A stretch of DNA of 64,000 bases, taken from Piliocolobus tephrosceles (lineage: Eukaryota > Chordata > Mammalia > Primates > Cercopithecidae). How positions within the stretch are numbered: the first letter of the stretch is position 1; the number at the start of each line of letters is the position of its first letter. Of the stretch, positions 24,621 to 33,420 are shown piece by piece. The position numbers and the translations under genes were made by a program. Location of the stretch: the NCBI RefSeq assembly GCF_002776525.5, contig NC_045436.1, forward strand, positions 55,220,254 through 55,284,253, given 5' to 3'. A model generated the notes under the pieces. That model made no database searches. It had not been told where the DNA came from and was given only the letters and a program-made list of their open reading frames with translations.

Positions 24621-25330
24621 GAAAACATGCTTTTTATTTTTAATTTATATGCAATAGATGTACACATTTTTGGTGTTCATGTAAATATTTTGATATGTTC
24701 ATACAATGTGTAATGGTCTAATCAGGGTAATTGAAATATCTAGTAAATTAAATATTTTTCTTTTCTTTATGCTGGGAACACTTGGATTACTATCTTTCAG
24801 CTATTTTGAGATGTAAAAAATAATTACTATTTACTATAGTTATAATTATTTAAATTATTACAAATTTATCAAACACTAGGTCTTACTTCTCTGTCTGTAT
24901 ATTTGTATCCATCAATAAACGTCTTTTCATTTCTCCCTCCCCTATCCTTCCCTACCTCTAGTAACCACCAATCTACTCTCTATTTTCACAAGACTCAATA
25001 TTTTATCTCTCACATATGAGTTAGAACATGCAGTATTTATCTCTCTGTCCCTGACCTATTTCATTTAACACAATGACTTCCAGTTCCAAACATGTTGCTG
25101 CAAATGACAAGATTTCAATCTTTTTTATGGTTGAATAATATTCCATTGTGTATATATACATATATGCATAATTTATTTTATTTTATTTATTCATTTTATT
25201 TATTCGTTCATCCACTGGTGGACACTTCAGTTGATTCCATAAATCTTGGCTGTCGTGAATAGTACTGTAATAAACAAGAGAATGCAGATAATCTGTTCAA
25301 ATATATTGCATTCCTTTGTATTTTTAAAAG
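24620..25330 (-). mobile_element. L1M 3'-end fragment, antisense
   Basis: Antisense L1 3'UTR and ORF2 end: tggtctaatcagggtaattg, catttctccctcccctatcc, tatgagttagaacatgcagt, ggttgaataatattccattg, ttcatccactggtggacac. The tandem ATTTT/ATTT stretch at 25167-25205 is a local simple repeat. Its sequence closely parallels the L1 beginning at about 58510. Confidence 0.82.
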
Positions 25331-26345
25331 AATTAACTGCATGTACATATAAAACAAGCGAGGGATTAGCTTGACAAGAGAAAATATATGTAGTTACAAT
25401 GGTATTGATCTTGCAAAGTCTTTGGTGTCATTTGCTATTTTTTACTAAAATGTTATGAAAGAGACATCAGTAAAGTTATTCCAGTAACAAAATGCAAGAT
25501 GGACTGATACATAGACAGCCCGAATCAAAGAAGGTGAATGAGTAAGACTCATGCAGTAATACACAAAGAAATGAAGCAAAGGCAGTAGAAGGGAAAGAAA
25601 GGGCAAATGTCAAGGATACCCCGAGTGAAGAAATTATTCAGTGAACACAACTGCCAAAAAGAGGAGATTTAGTGAATTAAAGGGAAGGAAGAATCATAGA
25701 TACTTTTTAAAATGCTATATTTGTTAAAATATCAAAATAAAAACACCATAAGTAGAACAAAGAGGAAGGTGTATAATATTTGGTCATTTAACCAACTGAG
25801 GTTTGTACCAGTTGCATGTAAGTTGATTAGAGAATGTAGGACTAAATTCTAAATTTGGAAATTTTTCTCATTTTTTACAAAATGTCGAGTGAAGATCACA
25901 CTAAGGTAAAATGAAAAAAAACCATAAGTTCTTGAAATATTTTGGTATCTTGTTATAGCTGAACTACTGTTGTATTCAAACAACACAAATAGCTGATGAG
26001 ATGTAAACTATACTTTTTAGAAATTAAAATTCTTAAGACTAAATTCTTAGGGACTACATATTTAGGAGCTTTCTTAAAACACAACAACAACAACAAAAAA
26101 AACCCTGAACATAGTAATTACTGTTTTGCTTACTTTAAACAACACCAAAGAGTATCCAAATTCTTAAAGTATATACTGGAGTATTGCCCAATCCATTAAT
26201 GGTATCTACAAACTATGTTGATGGTCTCTTTTCCTTTTTAAAATTGCAGCCTACAAGATAGGCTGAAAGAAAAGATTACTTTATTTATTTATTTGAACAA
26301 ATGATGCTATAGGAATAACACATATTGAAATAAATTTTACAAACA
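25331..26345. other. Unassigned intergenic DNA
   Basis: No gene or family was recognised. A short (CAA)n lies at about 26080-26096, and a (TTTA)n-like patch at 26280-26295. Confidence 0.5.
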
Positions 26346-26645
26346 GCCAGGCACAGTGACTTACGCCTCTAATCCTAGCATTCTGAGAGGCTAAGGCAGG
26401 AGGATCACTTGAGCTCAGGTACTGGAGATAGTCCTGATCAACAGGCAAGACCCTGTCTCTACAATAAAACATAAATAAATAAATAAATAGCCTGGCATGG
26501 TGGCATGTGCCTGTTGTTCCAACTATTAGAGAGACTGAGATGGAGGGATTGCTTGAGCCCATGAAGTCCAACATGCAGAGAGCCCTGTTTGCACCACTGC
26601 ACTCCAGCTTGCCTAACAGAGAACCTGTCTAAAAACATTACAAAC
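26346..26645 (+). mobile_element. AluJ-like element
   Basis: A highly diverged Alu dimer (gccaggcacagtgacttacg … ctgcactccagcttgcctaac) with an expanded (AAAT)n in the central A-rich linker (26468-26489) and a CAAAAA-rich tail. Old by divergence. Confidence 0.88.
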
Positions 26646-26694
26646 AAAAACAAAAACAACAAAAAAAGAGAAAAACAAACAGAAGTTTATATGT

Positions 26695-26935
26695 AATTTA
26701 ACATGTATATTTTATACTTCCATGTATATATAAAATATTTTATATATACATACTCATGTATTTGTACTCATGTATATATAAAATATTTTATAAATACCTG
26801 AGTATTTATTTTAAAATACTCAGGCATTTATACTCTCATGTATATATACATGAAGTATGTATATATAAAAATATATACATGAGAGTATGTATATTTTATA
26901 CATACTCTCATGTATATGTAAAATATATAATGAGT
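26695..26935. repeat. AT-rich simple repeat with perfect hairpins
   Basis: Repeated CATGTATATA/TATACATGAG motifs. It includes a perfect 21-bp inverted repeat (26873-26893 with 26897-26917, loop TTT) and an 11-bp hairpin CCTGAGTATTT…AAATACTCAGG at about 26798-26825. Likely a site of slippage or cruciform formation. The 70-codon frame over it is an artefact. Confidence 0.85.
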
Positions 26936-27740
26936 AGTTCTCAAAGAGGTGACTCACCTCTCTGGTGAATTTCAGATTATATAGCATCTTCTTCTTCTAA
27001 GTAAATTCTTAGAGAAGTGGTAAAACAAACAAAAAAAGACTTTAAGTTGTTACGGGCAGCAATGTGGGGTAAGGTGAATCAATGGTAGATAAAGGCTAAT
27101 TATCTTGTTAAAATTTGGGAATATGGATTCTTCTCGTACCTTCTCCAGGCTGATAAGGTCCAAAGTTGTCTTCAGTGGTTAACATTTGTGAGTGGTTTCG
27201 GGGAGGGCAAGGTAATATGTTTCTTTATAAGTCTTTGTCGTGATTTTAGGCAAGTAGATGGAGAGCAATGAGCTTCCCTGCATCTGCTTCTTCTTAATTA
27301 TCTACAGCTCAGTAATCTCTCGTAGTTTGGAGTGGCATCTTCTCATCTCCCACATAGGAAATTTTAGATAGATTACAATCAATTTGGATTTCACAGTGAA
27401 AATCATGCTCCAGTTTTATTTAATTAATTTCTAAGAATGAATTTTGCTAGAGTATTATTGTCTTCTGCAAGTTAAACACATATTTTTAGTTTTCCAGTTC
27501 TTACATTAGAAAAGATCCCGCTAAATGAGGATTCATTTAGTCTTGCTACTCAGTGTGGTTCAGAGACCAGCAGAATTTGCATCACTCAGGAAGGAACTTG
27601 TTCGAAAAGTTGAATCTCAGGTCCACCTCAAGTTACTGAATCAGAATCTGCTTTTTCAACAAGATCACTGGTTTTTTCCTATGTCCAGTAAAGTTGAAAA
27701 AGTACTAAATTTGCCTTACATTAACTGATCCACCCAATTT
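26936..27740. other. Unassigned intergenic DNA
   Basis: No gene or repeat family recognised. A 67-codon plus frame at 27525-27728 shows no domain. Confidence 0.5.
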
Positions 27741-28260
27741 AGATTTGCAGGTAATATTCCGCCCTGAAGAGGGGTTGTTTTACCCCAATGGGTCCTTTAC
27801 CTGCCTGTTGCCATTGAGTCAACAGAAAGAGAGGAGGTTCTGTTAAGCAGAGCAGAAACTTTGTTGTTCAAAGAGTAGAGAAGGTGAGCTTCTCATTCAC
27901 CTTCTTCCCAGGTGTGTGGAGAAGGGGGATTTTTAAGGTCTCTTAGAGCATGGAGGTGGAAACTAAGGATGGAAATTCCTGGAAAGAGGTGGGACTTTCC
28001 AGAGAAAACTAGAATGTGTGCAGTCTTGTGCTTTCTTTTGCACTGGGCACTTACTATATGCGCCTAGCAAAGGGCATTTCTCCCCACTGGGCAGAGATTT
28101 TAATATGATAAGGAAATGAGGATTCAGGTCTGTCTGGGTAGCACTGCCAAGCTGAGTTTTTATCTCATGGCTTGTTTGTGGCTACTGGCATCCTGCCTGG
28201 CTTTTGTTTCTGTAAGTAAGTACAACTGAGACCACAGGTTAATTTCATAGGTTCTGGGAC
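27741..28260. mobile_element. Possible LTR or other ERV-derived segment
   Basis: More GC-rich than its flanks. Contains cagcagaaactttgttgttc-like sequence followed by a pyrimidine- and purine-rich stretch (cttctcattcaccttcttccc), which resembles the antisense of an LTR polyadenylation region. Boundaries and family could not be fixed. Confidence 0.3.
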
Positions 28261-28759
28261 TCTTTAAAAGAATCAAGGTCATGCTATGGTGACAGTAACT
28301 TATTGACTCCCAAAGATTCATTATGACTCAAATTTTAAGGATTCATTAGAATGGTACTAAGGAATTTTATTTAATGCTAAGGAAAATGAAATCAATGTTA
28401 CTGGAAACCACTTATGTATCTGATATTATTATCCATTTCCAAATCTATTAACTCATTTCACACTTAAAATATCTCTAAGATAAGTGCCACTGCTTCCACG
28501 TAACTAGATGTGAAAGCTAACCTGAGGCTAAGATTTGTTCAATAAATACTGCACATCCCTTGTCTGCAAGTCCCTGAGAATAAAGTGCACATGGCTTCTA
28601 TTGTTACAAAATATGCAATATTTTGTAATTAGACAAAGGCCAGGCAAGTACAGGGTAGTGTTAGAGTTTCTAAGAGGGAAACCTAAATTGTCAGAGGAGT
28701 TTAGAAAAAAAAAAGTATCTATTTGGAAAAAGCATTTTAACTTATTTCTGAAGAACACA

Positions 28760-28980
28760 TTTTTATAAAGTTGGCTCTGAAAAAGGCTAGTGTGTCTTGG
28801 AGTTTCGTAAGGGGAACTAAGCAGCGGTTGAGGCTGGAGCATTTCAGGAATCCTGCAGAACTTCATAGAACAAGGTGCGGATGTTGGACCTTATCCAAAA
28901 GTCAAAGGAAGCCACTGGAGGGTTTGAAGCCAGGAAGTGACAGGCCCTGATCCACATTTGGAAAGGCTCTCACTCAGACC
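28760..28980 (+). repeat. Ancient interspersed repeat, family not assigned
   Basis: Contains gttgaggctggagcatttc…gttggaccttatccaaaagtcaaaggaagccactggagggtttgaagccaggaagtgacaggccctgat. This common mammalian repeat pattern (…aagccattggagggttttgagcagaggagtgacatgatc…) is well known, but I cannot name the family with certainty. The window end (63890-64000) looks like another part of the same family. Confidence 0.5.
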
Positions 28981-28989
28981 CATGCAAAG

Positions 28990-29620
28990 CCCTGCGGGCG
29001 GGTGGGTTTATTGGGGCCACTCCCCTCGGCTGCCTTTCTCCACCCCAGTCACCGCCTCCTGCTTCTCAGCTTAGCCATCTGAGGGGGGTGGGAAACGTGT
29101 AATAGGGGCGGGGGGAAGAAAAACGTTCTTAAAAAAATATTAAAAAGAAAACATCTCACTTGGCAGCCAGTGCGCGGGAAGTTCAGCGAGCGAGTTCCGG
29201 GCTTCCCGCCCGCCCGCAGAAGACCGCCGGTGAGCCCCCAGCCCCCGCCTGGCCCCCCCGCTCTGCCGTGTCCGTCAGTCAGTCGGTCTGTCAGCCTCCC
29301 CTTCCCCCACGCCTCCTTTCTCCGGGCACCGCGCGGGTCGGGAGGTCGGAGGGGCCCCCTAGGTGTTCAGGACGCCCTTGGTCCGCGTCGCTCCCGGCAG
29401 CGCCTCGGCGGCGGCGCTTGCAGAACCCGGTACCTGGCAGGTTCGGGTCTCTGCCGCGCAGAACCTCGCTGCCCATACTCCACGGCCCGGGCCTCCGACG
29501 CCTCCGCTTGTGGAGTTCTTCCCGAGCGGCTGTAACTTTAAACCACTCTGAGCGAGGCCTATTTTTATTCAGAAACCAGCGGCTAGGGCGTCTGTGGAGA
29601 ATGCTCAGATGGAGGGCCAG
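28990..29620. promoter_or_regulatory. PABPC4L: CpG island covering the PABPC4L promoter and exon 1
   Basis: The only GC-rich, CpG-dense stretch in the window. It carries a GC box GGGGCGGGGGG at 29105-29115 and a weak TATA-like ATATTAAAA at 29138-29146, followed by GC-rich sequence from 29160. It sits about 0.9 kb upstream of the PABPC4L start codon and surrounds the inferred first exon. The transcription start site is inferred to be near 29160 and is not directly visible. The long frames here (163 and 121 codons) are GC-rich artefacts. Confidence 0.8.
29160..29229 (+). other. PABPC4L: Inferred non-coding first exon of PABPC4L
   Basis: Ends at CGCCG|GTGAGC, a good splice donor at 29230. The paired acceptor is ctctctttgcgatttcacag, with AG at 29697-29698, giving a 469-bp intron inside the CpG island. 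The exon has no ATG. The 5' boundary is only an estimate from the TATA-like element and composition. This is an inference from splice-site sequence, not transcript data. Confidence 0.55.
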
Positions 29621-29745
29621 CCCGCCACTTGAAGTTTTCTCACAAATCTGAGGGAAAAGAATGTCTTGTCCTAATAACCTCTCTTTGCGATTTCACAGCT
29701 CTGTTGCCACTTCGTAGCCAGATTGGTGGCCGTGGGGACCTTTGG

Positions 29746-29832
29746 ATGAGGGTGTTGCCTGAGCTGGGGGAGCTGTGTCTGAACTCCATTGCTTGGTCTT
29801 TGTGTGGTGATCCCGAGGCCTCCACACTTTAG
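29746..29832 (+). promoter_or_regulatory. Upstream ORF in the PABPC4L leader (28 codons)
   Basis: An ATG at 29746 (context ttggATGa) opens a frame that stops with TAG at 29830-29832, 86 bp before the main start codon. It lies in exon 2 if the acceptor at 29698 is used, so it would be the first AUG in the spliced mRNA. It could reduce translation of the main frame. The peptide has no recognisable domain. Confidence 0.5.
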
Positions 29833-29918
29833 CCGGGCCAAAGCTGTGGCCTACTACCCCTCACGGGGATTGCTCCAAGAGCTCAGGGGGACAGGCTCGC
29901 AGTGGCAAGGACAAGGAG

Positions 29919-31031
29919 ATGAGTGTAGCAGCCAAGTACCGCATGGCCTCCCTGTATGTGGGTGACTTGCATGCAGATGTCACCGAGGACCTGCTGTTCA
30001 GGAAGTTCAGCGCTGTGGGGCCCGTGCTGTCCATCCGCATCTGCAGGGACCAGGTCACCCGCCGCTCTCTGGGCTATGCCTACGTGAACTTCTTGCAGCT
30101 GGCTGATGCCCAGAAGGCGCTGGACACAATGAACTTTGACATCATAAAAGGCAAATCCATCCGTCTCATGTGGTCTCAGCGTGATGCCTACTTGAGGAGA
30201 TCTGGAATTGGGAACGTGTTCATCAAGAATCTGGACAAATCTATTGATAACAAAACCCTTTATGAACATTTTTCAGGTTTTGGAAAGATTCTTTCCTCCA
30301 AGGTGATGAGTGATGATCAAGGCTCCAAGGGCTATGCATTTGTGCACTTTCAGAACCAGAGTGCTGCAGACAGGGCCATTGAAGAGATGAATGGAAAACT
30401 ACTCAAGGGCTGCAAGGTGTTTGTTGGCAGATTCAAAAACCGAAAAGATCGTGAAGCTGAACTCAGAAGCAAAGCCAGTGAATTCACCAATATTTACATC
30501 AAAAACTTTGGAGGTGACATGGATGATGAGAGATTGAAGGACGTTTTCAGCAAATATGGCAAAACTCTGAGTGTTAAGGTGATGACAGATTCCAGTGGGA
30601 AATCCAAAGGCTTTGGCTTTGTGAGTTTCGATAGCCATGAGGCTGCCAAGAAAGCTGTTGAAGAAATGAATGGAAGGGACATAAATGGGCAGCTGATTTT
30701 TGTAGGCCGGGCGCAAAAGAAAGTAGAGCGACAGGCTGAGTTAAAGCAAATGTTTGAGCAGCTGAGAAGGGAACGAATTCATGGGTGCCAGGGAGTAAAG
30801 CTCTATGTTAAGAACCTTGATGACACCATTGATGATGAAAAACTACGAAACGCATTTTCTTCATTTGGATCAATTAGCAGAGTTAAGGTAATGCAGCAAG
30901 AGGGCCAGAGCAAAGGGTTTGGCTTTATCTGCTTCTCCTCTCCAGAGGATGGTACTAAAGCAATGACTGAGATGAATGGCCGCATCTTGGGCTCCAAACC
31001 TATTAGCATTGCCGTGGCCCAGAGATATTAG
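29919..31031 (+). CDS. PABPC4L: PABPC4L, poly(A)-binding protein cytoplasmic 4-like
   Basis: An intact single-exon frame of 370 codons, the same length I recall for human PABPC4L. It encodes four RRM domains that bind poly(A) RNA in cytoplasmic PABPs. RRM1: RNP2 LYVGDL (12-17), RNP1 LGYAYVNF (51-58). RRM2: VFIKNL (100-105), KGYAFVHF (137-144). RRM3: IYIKNF (192-197), KGFGFVSF (230-237). RRM4: LYVKNL (295-300), KGFGFICF (332-339). It ends AVAQRY at the end of RRM4, so the proline-rich linker and C-terminal MLLE/PABC domain, which recruits PAM2 proteins, are absent. Poly(A) binding is therefore likely, while MLLE partner recruitment is not. The start ATG has G at -3; a second in-frame ATG at 29943 matches the MASLYVGDL start of the PABP core and has G at +4. 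Lack of introns indicates a retrogene. The first ~90 codons are GC3-rich and the rest AT-richer. Confidence 0.95.
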   Translation: MSVAAKYRMASLYVGDLHADVTEDLLFRKFSAVGPVLSIRICRDQVTRRSLGYAYVNFLQLADAQKALDTMNFDIIKGKSIRLMWSQRDAYLRRSGIGNVFIKNLDKSIDNKTLYEHFSGFGKILSSKVMSDDQGSKGYAFVHFQNQSAADRAIEEMNGKLLKGCKVFVGRFKNRKDREAELRSKASEFTNIYIKNFGGDMDDERLKDVFSKYGKTLSVKVMTDSSGKSKGFGFVSFDSHEAAKKAVEEMNGRDINGQLIFVGRAQKKVERQAELKQMFEQLRRERIHGCQGVKLYVKNLDDTIDDEKLRNAFSSFGSISRVKVMQQEGQSKGFGFICFSSPEDGTKAMTEMNGRILGSKPISIAVAQRY

Positions 31032-31225
31032 GAAAGATAAAAATACCTTCCCAGTTAGCCTCTGCAGCAGTTGGGGAAATGATAGTGATCTCTGCCTGAA
31101 TTGACCTCAGTAAATTTCATATTCCACATGATGGGTGCTTAGTTTAGTGAATTTTATGATAAAACGTTTTTTATACAAAGCCATTTTATTTCTTTTTTGG
31201 AAAAATAAATGGAGCTTAGTTCATT
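31032..31225 (+). terminator. PABPC4L: PABPC4L 3'UTR with polyadenylation signal
   Basis: A canonical AATAAA occurs at 31204-31209, 173 bp after the stop, followed by a T-rich stretch (ttagttcattttac) suitable for cleavage near 31225. No sequence matching the missing PABP C-terminus was recognised after the stop. Use of this site is inferred; later AATAAA copies could give longer forms. Confidence 0.65.
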
Positions 31226-32690
31226 TTACAGAGGCACATTTTCTAATTTTAATATTGCATATTTTTCTTATTTTGATGTGTTCATAGCAATAAGTATGAA
31301 TAGATATATTTTTATTACATTTGAACCAAATGAAATAAGGTAATTATTTGAATTTATTGCATATTTTATTATTTTAGTAATATTGCTAGCTTTAATTTCT
31401 TCTATGAAAATATGCTCAAAATAGTTCTTACACCTAAAGATTCCAAAGTATTTTTACTGACAGAAATTTTCTAATTTTTCATCCAAGTTTTGAGAAATCA
31501 GACTTTTAGAAATTTATAGTATAAATTTAAAGATCTAATTTCATTTTGAATAAATGCTTAAAGTACTCAGATATAGTTGAATTTATTTTAAATTTGTATC
31601 CTGACATGCTTGTTTTTCGGATGGTTTAAATTAAGATGATGGAGGTTTTTAATGTTGCCTGAAAACTGGCTTTATTTGTTTTGTTCTTTCCATTAGTTTA
31701 CTATAATTCAGGTACTTTCTCGTTAATCTAAATTGTAACTTGCACTGTAAAACCTTAACTTCTACATTCCTTAAGTTATATATCTGTATCAACTCAGGTG
31801 ACCCAAAGTTGGCATGGTCTTAAATCTCTTCATACCTATATGGCTTAATATTTTCCCTTAAATTTTTACCAGATGCTATTATTATGAAAGTCATATATAC
31901 AGATTGTAGAAATTCTGTTTAAAAACTTTTAAAATCAGTTTTATATCGTTTTGTGTAGTGATATTCTCTTAGGGTTCAGAAAAGTAAGTTCCTCTATTTT
32001 TATAAACTCACATCTCCTTTTATTAGACTATGGCAGCTATGTAACTCATTAAGGTTCACTTTTAGCCTTCATTGATCAGAAAGTCACTGACCGATTTTCT
32101 GATAAATTGAAGTTACATCACTTATTCTGTTTCTAGCACAATTTTTAGTTTAGAACCATTCCCCTATTTCCCTTTCTCTCCTGCCTTTCATCTATATTCC
32201 TCAGCTTTTTAAAATACTTTCTAAAGGATTTTTGTTTGTTTGTTTGTTTTATGTGGGCTTTTAATATGTGCTGCTTCAAATCCATTTGGAAATCTTGGCA
32301 AGAGTTTTTTATTTACATTTAAATAATTGCTTTACAAATTCTGATTCATACCAAAGGTACATAGCAAGCAAGTGCTTTTGCTTTTACTGTTTTCATATTT
32401 TTACTTGGCTTAGTTATTTCTTATAACTATTGTTCACATCCTCTATTTCATATATTACTAATATAAAATAAATACTAAAATATTTTTTGGCAATACCTCA
32501 GTTTATGAATGAGAAAAATTTGTTACCTTTTATTTTTATAGAAATTATGCATATGTTCTTTGCACATTTTCTAAAATAAAAATATTTTAGTCCATAAAAA
32601 GATTGCATATAATTGTATTATGCAAACCAATTCCCTATTATAATTTGTTACATATTTTTCTGTTTTTTTCTCTCTCTACATATATACATA
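31226..32690. other. Unassigned AT-rich DNA downstream of PABPC4L
   Basis: No gene recognised. A (GTTT)n patch lies at about 32229-32250. The part after 32390 may already belong to the old L1 that follows. Confidence 0.5.
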
Positions 32691-33420
32691 CACCTAGGTA
32701 ATTTACGAAAATTAGGATAATATTACAAATGTTGTTTGAAATTGTTTTCTTAATTAAACAATATGCTATGGTCAACTTCTATGCTCACAATAATCATTTG
32801 TGTTATAATCTGAGTGACTTACGTTTTGTTCAATGACTGTACCAAAATATAACTAATTTCTTATTGATAAACTTATATGTTGCTAGATAATTTCTTCCTT
32901 TTTTCTTTCTTCCTCTATCATAAATGACTTGGAGATTAACATCCTTGCAAATTTGTATATGCAAATATGTCTGTTTTCTTAAGAAAATGTTTAGAAGTGG
33001 AATTAATGACTAAAAAAGACTCAGTTTTAAAAAGTAATATTGATAAATATTGCTTAAATGCTGTCCAGAATACTTGTGGCACTGACATTTCCATTGTCAT
33101 TGTAGGAGAATGCCTATTTCCATATGCTCCAAGAAACAAGGGTTTTTTTAAAAAGTTGTTGGTCAATTCAACATGATATGTAAAACAAACCATTTCATCA
33201 TTGCTTTATTTCACTTTTGTAAATTACAAAAGTTAAACAGCATTTGTGTACTCAATGACCATTTGTATTTTCATACTTATGAGTTAATGTCTCATGATCA
33301 TAATTTATTTTCTTGTTGGAGTGTTTTTTCTTTACATGGATTTTTAGATTTCTTTGCATATTACAACATTTTAGACTTTTTCACCTGATATTTCATTTTC
33401 TTTACAGTTTTGAAGATTAT
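32690..33420 (-). mobile_element. Ancient L1ME fragment, antisense
   Basis: Diverged antisense L1 3' region: ggtaatttacgaaaattagg, taaacaatatgctatggtcaac, catccttgcaaatttgtatatg, gtttagaagtggaattaatgac, attgtaggagaatgcctatttccatatgctcc. The order matches the old L1ME consensus. Non-coding. Confidence 0.65.

Noticed and set aside
28528..28866. 112-codon minus-strand frame just upstream of the CpG island
   Set aside because: No domain, overlaps an ancient repeat at its start and has no supporting splice or promoter signals on that strand.
29160..29651. 163-codon plus-strand open frame (and a 121-codon overlap) in the CpG island
   Set aside because: GC-rich DNA lacks stop codons by chance. The frame crosses the inferred exon 1/intron, is rich in Arg/Pro/Ser with no domain, and several frames are open at once.
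29883..30269. 128-codon minus-strand frame opposite PABPC4L
   Set aside because: Antisense shadow of a conserved coding region; the plus-strand RRM motifs explain the openness.
31032..31225. Possible leftover PABP C-terminal linker/MLLE after the stop codon
   Set aside because: I could not recognise PABP-like codons in any frame after the stop. A profile search for MLLE would settle it.
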